Part shown: positions 41,159 to 49,419 of the stretch, piece after piece | Layout: every line of letters starts with the position of its first letter | Numbering within the stretch: position 1 is the stretch's first letter | NCBI RefSeq assembly: GCF_042666875.1 | Contig: NZ_JBHTCX010000003.1 | Location: 124,001-188,000, forward strand | Direction of reading: 5' to 3' | DNA from: Brachybacterium sp042666875 | GTDB lineage: Bacteria > Actinomycetota > Actinomycetes > Actinomycetales > Dermabacteraceae | DNA length: 64,000 nt | Position numbers and translations under genes: made by a program | Notes under the pieces: model-generated | Seen by the model: the letters and a program-made list of their open reading frames with translations, nothing else | Database searches by the model: none | What the model was told of the DNA's origin: nothing

Positions 41159-42571
41159 ATGCTCACCACCTCGCTCCCCCGCACCCTCTCGCAGCACGAC
41201 GGCACCGCTCGCAGAGGCTGCCCATCAGCAATTCCGCTGCATCCTGCCTGCTCGGCCCTACACGTCGCAGGCACCGGAGCCGGGCGACGGCGGCCCCGTA
41301 CCCCGCGCCGCCGCACCGTCTTGGCCGGCGGGCTCACCTCCTCGATGATGCTGGCCGCTTGCGGCCCCTCGGCCCGAGAGGCCGAGACATCGACGGGGGT
41401 GAGCTTCGTATTCTGGGGCCCCGGCTTCTACCAGGAGTTCACTGCCGAGATGGTCGATGCGTTCCGCGAGGCCAATCCTGATATCGAGGTCGAGCTGCAG
41501 CCTTCGGAGTGGGACGGCTACTGGGACAAGCTCGCCACGCAGGTGGCCGGTGGAGACGTGCCCGACGTCATCAACATGGACGGCAAGTACATCGCTGAGT
41601 ACGCCGGTCGCGGGGTCCTCGCTGACCTCGAGTCCTTGCCCGGCCTCGACCTCTCCGGCGTCGATGACGCCGACCTCGACGCGGGCCGGGTCGATGGCGT
41701 CCTGGCCGGTCTGTCCACCGGCTCCAACGCCTGGGTGGTCGTCGCCAATCCCGAGCTTTTCGAGCAGGCCGGCGTCGAACTGCCCGACGACACTTCGTGG
41801 ACATGGGAGGACTTCCATGACATCGCCCGCCGCATCAGCGATTCCGGAGTGGCCACAGGCGTTACCGGTGGCGCGAGCTACGCGGACCTGACGATCTTCC
41901 TGCGCCAGAAGGGCGAAGACCTGTGGGGCGCCGATGGCATGGGGTGCACGCCCGAGTCGCTGACGGAGTGGTACCAGCTGTATCTCGACCTGCAGGAATC
42001 CGGGGCGACGCTGCCTGCCGACGCCGCGGTGGAGGACGGCACGGTGACTCTCGAGCAGCAGGCGTTCTCGGTGGGCCGGTCCGCGATGAGCTGGACCTGG
42101 ACGAACCAACTGCAGTCGGTGCGCGATGCCGTCGGCTCCGAGGACGTGGTGATGCTGCGCCCGCCGTCGCAGACGGGCTCGGCGACAGAGAACGGCCTGT
42201 TCAAGAAGGCCTCGATGTACTGGTCGATCGGAGAGGGCTCGCAGAGTTCCGAGCAGGCGGCCGAGCTCGTCGACTTCCTGGTCAACGCTCCCGAGGCGCA
42301 GGCGATCCAGCTGCTGAACCGCGGTGTCCCGTCGAATCCGGCAGCGATCGAGGCGATGGGTGATGCGTTGACGCAGGCCGACCGCGACGTCGTGGAGTTC
42401 CTCGAGGCGGTGACGCCGGAGCTGGCCGAGGCCCCGGCCATCCAGCCCACCGGCACCGCGGATGCGCAGAACACCTTCACCCGGCTGCTGACCGACGTGC
42501 GCTTCGGGAGCGCCACTCCCCGCGAGGCCGCGGAGGCGACCATCTCCGAGGTCAACGGGATGGTCGAGTGA
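41159..42571 (+). CDS. Extracellular sugar-binding lipoprotein (family 1)
   Basis: 470 residues. An unusually long N-region of about 48 residues precedes a Tat-like RRRTVLAGG and the lipobox MLAAC with Cys68. The mature domain is a family-1 solute-binding fold: VSFVFWGPGFYQEFTAEMV, QVAGGDVPDVINMDGKYIAEY, TGSNAWVVVANPELFEQAG and a C-terminal LLTDVRFGSATPREAAE. It would capture a carbohydrate for an ABC importer, but no permease genes follow: the next gene is on the other strand. ATG 41159 has AAGGGG nine bases ahead. Controlled by a LacI-type operator. Confidence 0.85.
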   Translation: MLTTSLPRTLSQHDGTARRGCPSAIPLHPACSALHVAGTGAGRRRPRTPRRRTVLAGGLTSSMMLAACGPSAREAETSTGVSFVFWGPGFYQEFTAEMVDAFREANPDIEVELQPSEWDGYWDKLATQVAGGDVPDVINMDGKYIAEYAGRGVLADLESLPGLDLSGVDDADLDAGRVDGVLAGLSTGSNAWVVVANPELFEQAGVELPDDTSWTWEDFHDIARRISDSGVATGVTGGASYADLTIFLRQKGEDLWGADGMGCTPESLTEWYQLYLDLQESGATLPADAAVEDGTVTLEQQAFSVGRSAMSWTWTNQLQSVRDAVGSEDVVMLRPPSQTGSATENGLFKKASMYWSIGEGSQSSEQAAELVDFLVNAPEAQAIQLLNRGVPSNPAAIEAMGDALTQADRDVVEFLEAVTPELAEAPAIQPTGTADAQNTFTRLLTDVRFGSATPREAAEATISEVNGMVE

Positions 42572-42577
42572 ACTGAC

Positions 42578-42592
42578 GGGGCCTCACGCCCC
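42578..42592. terminator. Small GC hairpin between convergent genes
   Basis: GGGGC (42578-42582) and GCCCC (42588-42592) around ctcac, at the convergence of the sugar-binding and CPBP genes. Weak. Confidence 0.35.
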
Positions 42593-43354
42593 GATCGCGC
42601 CCTCCATCAGGTGGACGAACAGCACGATGACCGGCCCGCCGAGCAGGAAGTTGTTCAGGGCGTGCATCAGCAGCACGTGCCAGATGTTGCGCGTCCACAG
42701 GTAGACCAGGTTCATGACCAGGCCCGCTCCGGCGTAGGCGAGAGTCAGCAGCCAGTGCCCGTCGAAGTTGTTGACGTGGATCAGGCCGAAGACGAGGGCG
42801 TTGCCCACCACCAGCAGCGCGGCCAGGGCGGCCTTGTTCCACACCGGGAACTTCATCAGCAGGGTGTGGCGGAAGGTGAAGTCCTCGACCAGCGCGGTCA
42901 CCGTCGGCCCGAGGGAGGCGAACAGCACCACCCCGAAGGCGATCGACGCCTGCTCGGGCACAACGCTCTCCTCGGTGAGGTCCGCCCCGGACAGCGGTCG
43001 CAAGATCGCTCCCAGCAGGGAGATCACGATCTGGATGACGACCATGCCGACGAGGATGAGCCCCAGCGAGCGCCACTTGGCCCGCCACATGGCCCGCCAG
43101 TGCCGGGCCAGCAGCTCGCGGTTGGCGATCACCAGCACGATGAACAGCAGGATCCGGATGCTGGTGTCGGAGATGGCGAGGACGGTGGTGCTCTCGGTCG
43201 CCGCCTCGACCAGCCAGCCGCCCAGGAAGATCAGGGGGACGGCCGCGATCGCGATCCAGTCGCGCAGGGCCCAGTGGGCGGTGGTGGGCAGCTCTTCGGC
43301 GCGGACCAGCTCGAGGAAGCCGGGTCTATGAGGGGAAGAAGGGGATGCGCTCAT
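42584..43354 (-). CDS. CPBP family intramembrane protease/immunity-type membrane protein
   Basis: 256 residues with about seven membrane helices. CPBP (Abi, CAAX-protease-like) motifs are ED-x3-R in VEDFTFRHTLL (in place of the usual EExxxR), then FGLIHVNN and LLMHALNNFLLG with the metal-binding His residues. Relatives cleave prenylated or membrane-embedded peptides, or protect against bacteriocins. TAGGGT six bases before ATG 43354 suggests a leaderless transcript. Substrate unknown. Confidence 0.82.
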   Translation of the reverse strand: MSASPSSPHRPGFLELVRAEELPTTAHWALRDWIAIAAVPLIFLGGWLVEAATESTTVLAISDTSIRILLFIVLVIANRELLARHWRAMWRAKWRSLGLILVGMVVIQIVISLLGAILRPLSGADLTEESVVPEQASIAFGVVLFASLGPTVTALVEDFTFRHTLLMKFPVWNKAALAALLVVGNALVFGLIHVNNFDGHWLLTLAYAGAGLVMNLVYLWTRNIWHVLLMHALNNFLLGGPVIVLFVHLMEGAIGA

Positions 43355-43562
43355 GTCCCGACCCTATGTGCGCGGCTGCCGGATCGGAGGCGTTTCGACC
43401 TGGCATGGCGCGCGCCGATCGATCTCGACCGACTGCCCGGATCCCGAGATGAGCCCCCGCGACTGCGGCGGGGACGAGCCGTCGCGCTAGCGTGGCCGCG
43501 CGATGGGGGACGCCGCACGGGCGCTCCGGCCGGTACCGGTGGAACCGACGAGGAGAGAACGC

Positions 43563-44150
43563 ATGGGCCTGTTCGATTGGCTGCGGGGACGACGCACAGA
43601 GCGCGGCGACGCGGGTGCGTCGCCGGGCGCCGCACAGTCCTTGAGTGTCGAGGAGAAGCTGCGGCTGCTCGAGGAGGCCGGGATCCCGCGGCGCGAGGGC
43701 GTCGACATCTCCGTCTTCGACGATCCCCTCATGGACGATTCCTGGGGGTACTTCCTGGGCGCCGAGGGCCCGGACCCGGCCGATGACCGCTACGACGTCG
43801 GCGCTTTCTGGTACGTCTATGCCGTCCCGGATTCTCCGCTCGATGATCCGAGCTCCGACTGGCCGGACGTGGTCAAGACCCTCGCCGAGGTGCTCCGCCA
43901 CGCCGGTGAGCCCGAGGTCGAGACGCGCCTGGATGAGGACGGGGACGGCCACCTCCTCATCACGGTCGACGGGACGGAGCACGAGATTCCCGTGGAGGGC
44001 ATGGGCAAGCATCTCGACCTCATGGCGCTCGGAGAAGCCGCCGATCTCTTCACGCCGGAGGATCGGGAGTACATGGCCGTGGACGACGTGTGGCTGTGGC
44101 CGTACGCCTCCTCCGTCGGCCGCCTGCAGGAGGTCATGCAGGCCGGCTGA
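43563..44150 (+). CDS. Uncharacterised acidic protein
   Basis: 195 residues, strongly acidic, no signal or membrane segment. Features: MGLFDWLRGRRTERG (an amphipathic start seen in some small actinobacterial proteins), SVEEKLRLLEEAGI, WGYFLGAEGPDPADDRYDVG and VWLWPYASSVGRL. I do not recognise a family. AGGAGAG lies six bases before ATG 43563; an in-frame ATG at 43503 lies nine bases after TAGCGT, so the promoter is just upstream. Confidence 0.7.
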   Translation: MGLFDWLRGRRTERGDAGASPGAAQSLSVEEKLRLLEEAGIPRREGVDISVFDDPLMDDSWGYFLGAEGPDPADDRYDVGAFWYVYAVPDSPLDDPSSDWPDVVKTLAEVLRHAGEPEVETRLDEDGDGHLLITVDGTEHEIPVEGMGKHLDLMALGEAADLFTPEDREYMAVDDVWLWPYASSVGRLQEVMQAG

Positions 44151-44246
44151 GGGCGATGGATGCGCCGGGCTCCCCCGCCGACGGACAATGGTTGCGTTCC
44201 TACACGAGTCGGGGACATCCCGACACGAGAGAGAGGCTGGTCGCCC

Positions 44247-44450
44247 ATGATCACCGTGCTGATGTGGACCGGAATCGTGATCGCCGCGATCGGCGTGATC
44301 CTCCTGGCACTGTCCAGCCGCTGGGTGAAGTCTTGGGGCGACCAGTACGCCACGACGAACATGCCGGCCGCCTGCCTGGGCTGGCTGCTGCTCGCCGTCG
44401 GCTTCGCCCTGCTGGTGGGGCCGGCCGTGTTCACGGGGCAGCTCAGCTAG
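44247..44450 (+). CDS. Small two-helix membrane protein
   Basis: 67 residues with two membrane helices (about 5-25 and 42-62) separated by a polar loop WVKSWGDQYATTNM. ATG 44247 follows AGAGAGG. No known family. Its stop codon is copied in a 35-base tandem duplication immediately downstream. Confidence 0.65.
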   Translation: MITVLMWTGIVIAAIGVILLALSSRWVKSWGDQYATTNMPAACLGWLLLAVGFALLVGPAVFTGQLS

Positions 44451-44506
44451 CCGGGGCCTGCGGACCGCGGGGGCAGGTCAGCTAGCCCGCAGCCTGCCGA
44501 GAGCGG
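44436..44506 (+). repeat. ~35-base tandem duplication at the end of the small membrane gene
   Basis: GGGCAGCTCAGCTAGCC (44436-44452), which holds the last codons and stop TAG, recurs as GGGCAGGTCAGCTAGCC at 44471-44487; the following GCCTGC also recurs. GGCAGG (44472-44477) pairs with CCTGCC (44493-44498), so the second copy can act as a terminator. Confidence 0.7.
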
Positions 44507-44515
44507 GGGCGGTCC

Positions 44516-44830
44516 TCAGTGGGCGAGCTTGAGCCCCACGACCCCGCCGATGATCATCAGCAGGAACAGAACCTTCGTCACCGAGATCAGCTCTTCCCCG
44601 GTGGCCATCGCATAGACGACGGTGAGCACCGCCCCGATGCCCACCCATACGGCGTAGGCGGTGCCGGTGGGCAGGTCCTTCATCGCATAGGTCAGGCCGG
44701 TCATGCTCGCGGCCAGGGCGACGAAGAACACCAGGGTGGGGGCGAGCCGGCTGAAGCCCTCGGACTTCCCCAGCGCGGTGGCCCACACCGCTTCGAGCAT
44801 CCCGGAGAGCACCAGAACGAACCACGACAT
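44516..44830 (-). CDS. gdx: SMR family guanidinium exporter (Gdx/SugE type)
   Basis: 104 residues, four membrane helices, typical small multidrug resistance size. LEAVWATALGKSEGF carries the essential Glu near residue 13 and the G-K-S-E-G-F stretch of the Gdx/SugE subtype; GTAYAVWVGIGAV and GVVGLKLAH complete the pattern. It works as an antiparallel dimer exchanging protons for guanidinium. AGGAGG lies six bases before ATG 44830. A guanidine-III riboswitch in the leader, only 14 bases before the start, strongly supports guanidinium as substrate rather than general quaternary amines. Confidence 0.9.
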   Translation of the reverse strand: MSWFVLVLSGMLEAVWATALGKSEGFSRLAPTLVFFVALAASMTGLTYAMKDLPTGTAYAVWVGIGAVLTVVYAMATGEELISVTKVLFLLMIIGGVVGLKLAH

Positions 44831-44843
44831 CACAGCCTCCTGC

Positions 44844-44886
44844 GGGCCGTCTTGTCGCACTCCGGGTACGGCACCCCTCGTCCGGG
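44844..44886 (-). ncRNA. Guanidine-III (ykkC-III) riboswitch
   Basis: Read on the minus strand the leader has CCCGGACGAGG, then GGTGCCGTACCCGG, then GACAAGACGGCCC. These are the conserved blocks of the guanidine-III aptamer in the right order and spacing: ACGAGG, GCCGUACCCGG and GACAAGACGGC, forming its compact pseudoknot. The 3' end lies just ahead of AGGAGG, so ligand binding would free or cover the ribosome-binding site. It should switch on guanidinium export. Confidence 0.9.
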
Positions 44887-44913
44887 AGCCCGATTCTCCG
44901 GGCTCACTGTCAA
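44886..44913 (-). promoter_or_regulatory. Hairpin and TTGACA box upstream of the riboswitch
   Basis: GAGCCCG (44886-44892) and CGGGCTC (44899-44905) form a perfect seven-base stem directly before the aptamer. TTGACA (44913-44908, minus strand) looks like a -35, but no good -10 stands at the right distance, so the exact promoter is uncertain. Confidence 0.4.
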
Positions 44914-45035
44914 GATCGCACGCCTGGTGGCCGGCGACAACGTCAGGCGCATCACCGCGCGGTCACAGCCAGCGAATCGTGCGACCGCCTCCGGCCGTGA
45001 CCGTCCGCGGGACGCCTCCGACCGCGACCGTCGGC

Positions 45036-45090
45036 GGGACGCCTATCGCACCTGCCGCGCCATACGCAGGGCAGATGCGATAGGCATCCC
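45036..45090 (-). terminator. Terminator hairpin after the SRPBCC gene
   Basis: GGGACGCCTATCGCA (45036-45050) pairs with TGCGATAGGCATCCC (45076-45090) with one mismatch. It is 84 bases beyond the SRPBCC stop. Just upstream GACCGTC-GCGGGACGCCT occurs twice (45000-45045), a short direct repeat. The rest of 44914-45173 holds no gene. Confidence 0.55.
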
Positions 45091-45173
45091 GCGCATGGAC
45101 AACCGCGTCCGGATGGGTCGTCCATGATCGTGCTCGATGGCGGCCGACGGGGTGGCTCCCGGCCGCCGCGCGG

Positions 45174-45677
45174 TCATCGCGCGAGGGACTCGTAGTACTC
45201 GCTCATGGACGGGTAATAGCTGTGCCAGTCGACGTCGTCGGCGTCCTCCCCCTCGAGGGTGCGGGCGAGGCGGTCGAGGTAGTACTCCCAGCCCGGCCCG
45301 ACGCTGCCGAGGGGGTCGTCGCCGAGCGCCTGGGCGAAGACCACGGTGGTGATGCCGTCCTCGTGGCTCAGCTCGAACCGCAGATGCCAGGCGCCGTCGC
45401 CGACGCTGGTGTCCGCGGCGAAGCGGTGAGGCGGGCTGCACTCCGTGATGGCGAATTCTTCAGGCTCGACGTCATCGCCCTCGGCGGTCATGTAGAACGT
45501 GACTCTGCCCGTGGCCGGGTCGCCCTCCCATCTGCCGATCCACCGCTGGAGTCGCTCGGGCTCGGTCATCGCGGCCCAGACGTCGTCGATAGGGGCTCGA
45601 AAGCGGCGCTCGATGCGGACCTCACGTCCGTGGGGCCCCTCCCCCAGCTGTCCGTTCGGTTGCGGCGTGGCGTTCAT
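45174..45677 (-). CDS. SRPBCC (AHSA1-like) domain protein
   Basis: 167 residues. The START/Bet v1-like fold is visible in VRIERRFRAPIDDVWAAMTE, PERLQRWIGRWEGDPATGRV and the C-terminal helix GWEYYLDRLARTLEG. Members bind hydrophobic ligands or assist Hsp90. ATG 45677 has AGGAG nine bases ahead and overlaps the stop of the ArsR gene (ATGA). ArsR-SRPBCC pairs are common and usually self-regulated; the ligand is unknown. Confidence 0.87.
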   Translation of the reverse strand: MNATPQPNGQLGEGPHGREVRIERRFRAPIDDVWAAMTEPERLQRWIGRWEGDPATGRVTFYMTAEGDDVEPEEFAITECSPPHRFAADTSVGDGAWHLRFELSHEDGITTVVFAQALGDDPLGSVGPGWEYYLDRLARTLEGEDADDVDWHSYYPSMSEYYESLAR

Positions 45678-46042
45678 GCGGAGTTCTCCTGTCGGTGATC
45701 CTGTCTCGCGGGGCGGTCACGCACGGTTCGGCGCACTTCCAGCTCGAGCGCGTCCAGATGATGCTCGGAGACCGGCGGCGCTGGTTCCGGGGGCGAGGCG
45801 ATCCGTTCGACCAGGTCGCGAACCGGTTCCAGTCCCTGGGCTCGCAGCGCGTAGAAGCGCTGCCGTCCGTTCTGCTGCACATCCAGCACGCCCGCCTCGC
45901 GGAGCACCTTCAGGTGGCGGCTGATCGCGGGCCGCGAGATGGTCTCCGTCCGAGCCAGGTCCCCGGCCGTGTGTGCACCGTCGGAGAGCTGCAGGAGCAG
46001 GCGGCGGCGCGTCTCGTCCGCCAGCGCGTCGAACACGTCCAT
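45674..46042 (-). CDS. ArsR family transcriptional regulator
   Basis: 122 residues. Winged HTH: FDALADETRRRLLLQLSDG at the start and ISRPAISRHLKVLREAGVLD as recognition helix. No Cys metal-binding motif, so it is not a metal sensor of the ArsR/SmtB kind. TACGCT lies six bases before ATG 46042 (leaderless), inside a palindrome that is probably its own operator. Coupled to the SRPBCC gene. Confidence 0.9.
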   Translation of the reverse strand: MDVFDALADETRRRLLLQLSDGAHTAGDLARTETISRPAISRHLKVLREAGVLDVQQNGRQRFYALRAQGLEPVRDLVERIASPPEPAPPVSEHHLDALELEVRRTVRDRPARQDHRQENSA

Positions 46043-46049
46043 GCCGAAA

Positions 46050-46069
46050 GCGTAACACTGCGGTTACGC
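46050..46069. promoter_or_regulatory. ArsR operator palindrome
   Basis: GCGTAAC (46050-46056) and GTTACGC (46063-46069) are perfect seven-base arms with a six-base centre. The site covers the -10 box of the ArsR-SRPBCC operon, so autoregulation is likely. Confidence 0.65.
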
Positions 46070-46272
46070 ATAGAGCGCCGGTTCGCGCGATGTGTGGACG
46101 GGCCCGCACCGGGGAGGAAGACTGACGACCGAGCACCGGAGCACGTCTGCGGACACTGCCCGCTGCCCCGCGACGGGCACACCTCAGCGTCTGCCGATCC
46201 GGCGGCTCTACGATCCAGGACACGGGAGGACGGCGAGCAGTCGGGCCCCGTGCGGCAGCGAGGACACTGATC

Positions 46273-48483
46273 ATGGCTCAGCACTACGACGCGGACGCGA
46301 TCGTCGTCGGCAGCGGATTCGGCGGGGCGGTCGCCGCGGCCCGCCTCGCGCAGGCGGGACTGTCCGTGATCGTGCTCGAGCGCGGTCGCCGGTGGGCCCT
46401 CGGCGAGTTCCCGCGTCGGCCCGAGCTGGAGGACCGCTGGCTGTGGCGGGCCGGCCAGGGCCTGTACGACATCCGCTGGCTGGACACGATGGGCAGTGTG
46501 CAGGCGGCGGGTTGGGGCGGCGGCTCCCTGGTCTATGCCAACGTCTTCTCCCGCCCCTATGAAGGCGTCATGGACGAGCGCTGGCCATCGCACCTGCGGC
46601 GCGAGAGCCTCGACCCGTACTACGAGCTGGCCGGGCACATGATGGGCATCGCCCCGGCCGGGGACGATCCGGCGACCGGCAGGCCCGCCCCGCGCACCTC
46701 ACTGATCGAGCAGATGGTCCAGGGCATGGACATCCCGGCCACGGTGCGCCCGAGTCTCGCCGTGACCTTCGGGGATCCTGAGACGTGGCATCCCAACGTC
46801 CACGGGGTGCCGCGGCGCGGATGCGCTTTCGTGGGCGAGTGCATCATCGGCTGCAACCACGGCGCGAAGAACACCCTGGATGTCACCTATCTCGCGGTGG
46901 CCGAGCAGCACGGGGCCCGCGCGGTCACCGACGCCGAGGTCCGCCGGATCGAGACTCATCGCGACTCCTCCGGCCGATCCGGCTATGCGGTGACCACCAC
47001 GTCCCCGACGGACCCGTCGGCCCCGCCCCGGACCTGGACGGCGCCGCGGGTCGTGCTGGCCGCCGGGGCGGTGGCGACCAACGAGCTGCTGCTGCGCGCC
47101 CGCGATGTCCACGGAACCCTGCCCGACCTCTCGCCGCAGCTGGGCCGGGGATTCTCCGGCAACGGCGATTTCCTGACTCTCGCCGAAATGCCGCGGGATG
47201 CCGCGGACATGACCACGGGCCCGACGATCACCACCACGACTGTGCTGTCCGTGCCCGAGGGCGGGCGGTCGGTGTGGTTCCAGGTGCAGGACGGTGCGAT
47301 CCCGCCTCCCCTGCAGGAACTCTACGACGCGCTGCTGCCGGGGCGCACCGTCCGGCGCTGGTGGAAGCACCTGCGCGGCAGCGACCCCACGCGCACCTTC
47401 GCGCTGCTGGCCATGGGCCGGGACTCGGCCCGGGGCACGCTGCGGTTAGATGACAAGGGCGAGGCGGCGCTGAGCTGGAGCAATCGCTGGCAGGCTCACC
47501 TGTACCGCTCGCAGCGTCGGGTGGGGCCGCTGGTGCGGCGGCTGCTGGGCGGGCGACAGTACAACCCGCCGACGTGGTCGCTGCTGCGCCGCACCATCAC
47601 CGTCCACCCCCTCGGCGGGGTGCGCCCCGGGGCCGACGCGGCATCCGGCGTGGTCGACGACATCGGCCAGGTGCACGGCTATCCCGGCCTCTACGTGATG
47701 GACGGGTCCGTGGTGCCCGCCGCGACGGGCGTGAACCCGTCGGCGACGATCCTGGCCGGCGCCGAGCGCGCCATCGAGGCCGTGATCCGGGCCGCCGGAC
47801 GGCCCGAGTGGCGCGCCCCTGAATGGGACGCAGTGCAGGCGACTCCCGTGCCGGAGGACGGCGCCTTCGCCCATGCGGCGGCCGCGCGCGAGGCGACCAG
47901 GGGCGACGGGGTGGTCTTCGCCGAACACATGGCGACACCGTCGGGCACGAGACCGCGAGCGGAGCTGCGCCTGCGCGCGGAGGTGCGCAGCATGGACGGC
48001 TTCCTCACCGACCACGCTCATCCGATCGCCGTGCACGGCTCGATCGATCTCGAGGGCATCGCCACCGGCGCGGAGACCGCCGGCACGCTCTCGCTGTTCC
48101 CGCGCGGGGGCGACGAGGCCATGCGGTACTCGCTGGAGTTCGCCGACGACGACGGCAGGCCCCGCCGGCTCATCGGCGTCAAGCACACGTCCGGCCGCCG
48201 CCCGCTCGCGCTGCTGGCGGGGCTGACGACGCTGCACATCGAGGTCTCCCCCGCCGACGGGGCCGACGGGGCCGAGGGTGTGGCCGACGGGGCCGACGGG
48301 CAATCCGTCCGGACGGTCCTGAGGATCAGCGCACCGGACCTCGTCCGGCTCCTGACCTCGATCCGGGGGCAGGGCTTCACGCGGGCCCGACGGCTGACAG
48401 CAGCCGGGCGCTTCGCCGGGTTCTTCGTCCGCTCTGCGCTGGCGCGGCCGAGACGCCGGGTCGCGTCTGCCGGTCCCGGGTGA
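46273..48483 (+). CDS. GMC family oxidoreductase (cholesterol-oxidase-like) with extra C-terminal domain
   Basis: 736 residues, well above the usual 520-560. The FAD site is AIVVGSGFGGAVAAARLAQAG near residue 8; GSVQAAGWGGGSLVYANV is the second flavin loop; a Cys cluster GCAFVGECIIGCNHGAKNT sits near residue 192 as in many GMC relatives; HPLGGVRPGADAASG and TGVNPSATI close the catalytic domain near 480. An extra beta-rich domain of about 200 residues follows (about 530-730: MDGFLTDHAHPIAVHGSIDL, LFPRGGDEAMRYSLEF) with an internal GADG-type repeat. Relatives oxidise sterols or alcohols; substrate unknown. Confidence 0.85.
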   Translation: MAQHYDADAIVVGSGFGGAVAAARLAQAGLSVIVLERGRRWALGEFPRRPELEDRWLWRAGQGLYDIRWLDTMGSVQAAGWGGGSLVYANVFSRPYEGVMDERWPSHLRRESLDPYYELAGHMMGIAPAGDDPATGRPAPRTSLIEQMVQGMDIPATVRPSLAVTFGDPETWHPNVHGVPRRGCAFVGECIIGCNHGAKNTLDVTYLAVAEQHGARAVTDAEVRRIETHRDSSGRSGYAVTTTSPTDPSAPPRTWTAPRVVLAAGAVATNELLLRARDVHGTLPDLSPQLGRGFSGNGDFLTLAEMPRDAADMTTGPTITTTTVLSVPEGGRSVWFQVQDGAIPPPLQELYDALLPGRTVRRWWKHLRGSDPTRTFALLAMGRDSARGTLRLDDKGEAALSWSNRWQAHLYRSQRRVGPLVRRLLGGRQYNPPTWSLLRRTITVHPLGGVRPGADAASGVVDDIGQVHGYPGLYVMDGSVVPAATGVNPSATILAGAERAIEAVIRAAGRPEWRAPEWDAVQATPVPEDGAFAHAAAAREATRGDGVVFAEHMATPSGTRPRAELRLRAEVRSMDGFLTDHAHPIAVHGSIDLEGIATGAETAGTLSLFPRGGDEAMRYSLEFADDDGRPRRLIGVKHTSGRRPLALLAGLTTLHIEVSPADGADGAEGVADGADGQSVRTVLRISAPDLVRLLTSIRGQGFTRARRLTAAGRFAGFFVRSALARPRRRVASAGPG

Positions 48484-48642
48484 GCGACGGCATCCGAGCC
48501 TGGGTGGCCCCCTCCACGGCACGGACCAGCCGGGCCCGGATGCGGACACCGCACGGCCGCCCCATGCGCGAGGATGACACTGCGATCGACCACCCGCCAA
48601 GATCGACCACCCCCGAGCGACCACGGAACGAGGCAGCCGAGC

Positions 48643-49404
48643 ATGAGATGCACACTGGTCACTGGAGCCTCCCGCGGGATCGGACGCGCGACCGCGATCG
48701 CCCTCAGTGAGCGCGCCGACCGGGTGGCCGTCCACTACGGCGCCGACAGGGCGTCGGCGGAGGAGACCCTCGCGCAGTTGCACGGCGAGGGCCACATTCT
48801 CGTCGGCGGCGACCTCTCCGACCCCGAGACCGCTCGCCGCGTCGTCGAGGAGGCCGAGGCCGGGATGGGGCAGATCGACATCCTCGTCAACAACGCCGGC
48901 ATCGCGCCCGGGGAGGCCACCTCCCACCGCGTCGACGAGGTCGACTACGAGACGTGGCAGCAGCGCTGGAGGCGGATGATCGACGTCGATCTGAGCGCGC
49001 CGGCGAACCTGACCTATCTCGTGGCCAGTTCGCTGATCGCCCGCGGCACCCAGGGAGTGGTCGTCAACGTCGGCTCCCGCGGCGCCTTCCGCGGCGAGCC
49101 CGACGCCCCGGCCTACGGGGCGGCGAAGGCCGGACTCCACGCGTTCGGGCAGTCCATGGCCCTGGCCCTCGCGCCGCACGGCATCGCCGTCGCATCGGTC
49201 GCCCCCGGCTTCGTCGACACCGAGCGCCAGCAGCCCAAGCTCGACGGCGAGAACGGTGATGGCCTGCGGGCCCAGAGCCCCTTCGGGCGGGTGGGAACCG
49301 CCGACGAGGTCGCCGCGGCGATCCTCTACCTCACCTCACCCGAGGCGCAGTGGGCCTCCGGGGCTGTGCTCGATCTGAACGGGGCGTCGCACTTGCGGAC
49401 GTGA
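48643..49404 (+). CDS. Short-chain dehydrogenase/reductase (FabG-like)
   Basis: 253 residues. Classical SDR: TGASRGIGRAT (NADP site) at residue 8, NNAG near 88, the active-site Ser in VNVGSRGAF and YGAAK (Tyr-Lys) near 165, then VAPGFVDTERQQ. It ends with SGAVLDLNGASHLRT. ATG 48643 has GAGGCAG ahead. NAD(P)H-dependent ketone reduction or alcohol oxidation; substrate unknown. It follows the GMC oxidase on the same strand, 160 bases away, and may act on the same class of molecule. It converges on the epoxide hydrolase gene. Confidence 0.88.
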   Translation: MRCTLVTGASRGIGRATAIALSERADRVAVHYGADRASAEETLAQLHGEGHILVGGDLSDPETARRVVEEAEAGMGQIDILVNNAGIAPGEATSHRVDEVDYETWQQRWRRMIDVDLSAPANLTYLVASSLIARGTQGVVVNVGSRGAFRGEPDAPAYGAAKAGLHAFGQSMALALAPHGIAVASVAPGFVDTERQQPKLDGENGDGLRAQSPFGRVGTADEVAAAILYLTSPEAQWASGAVLDLNGASHLRT

Positions 49405-49419
49405 GTCGAACAGGGCTGC

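Noticed and set aside
48584..48625. Direct repeat GATCGACCACCC upstream of the SDR gene
   Set aside because: Only two short copies, not phased with a promoter; likely incidental.
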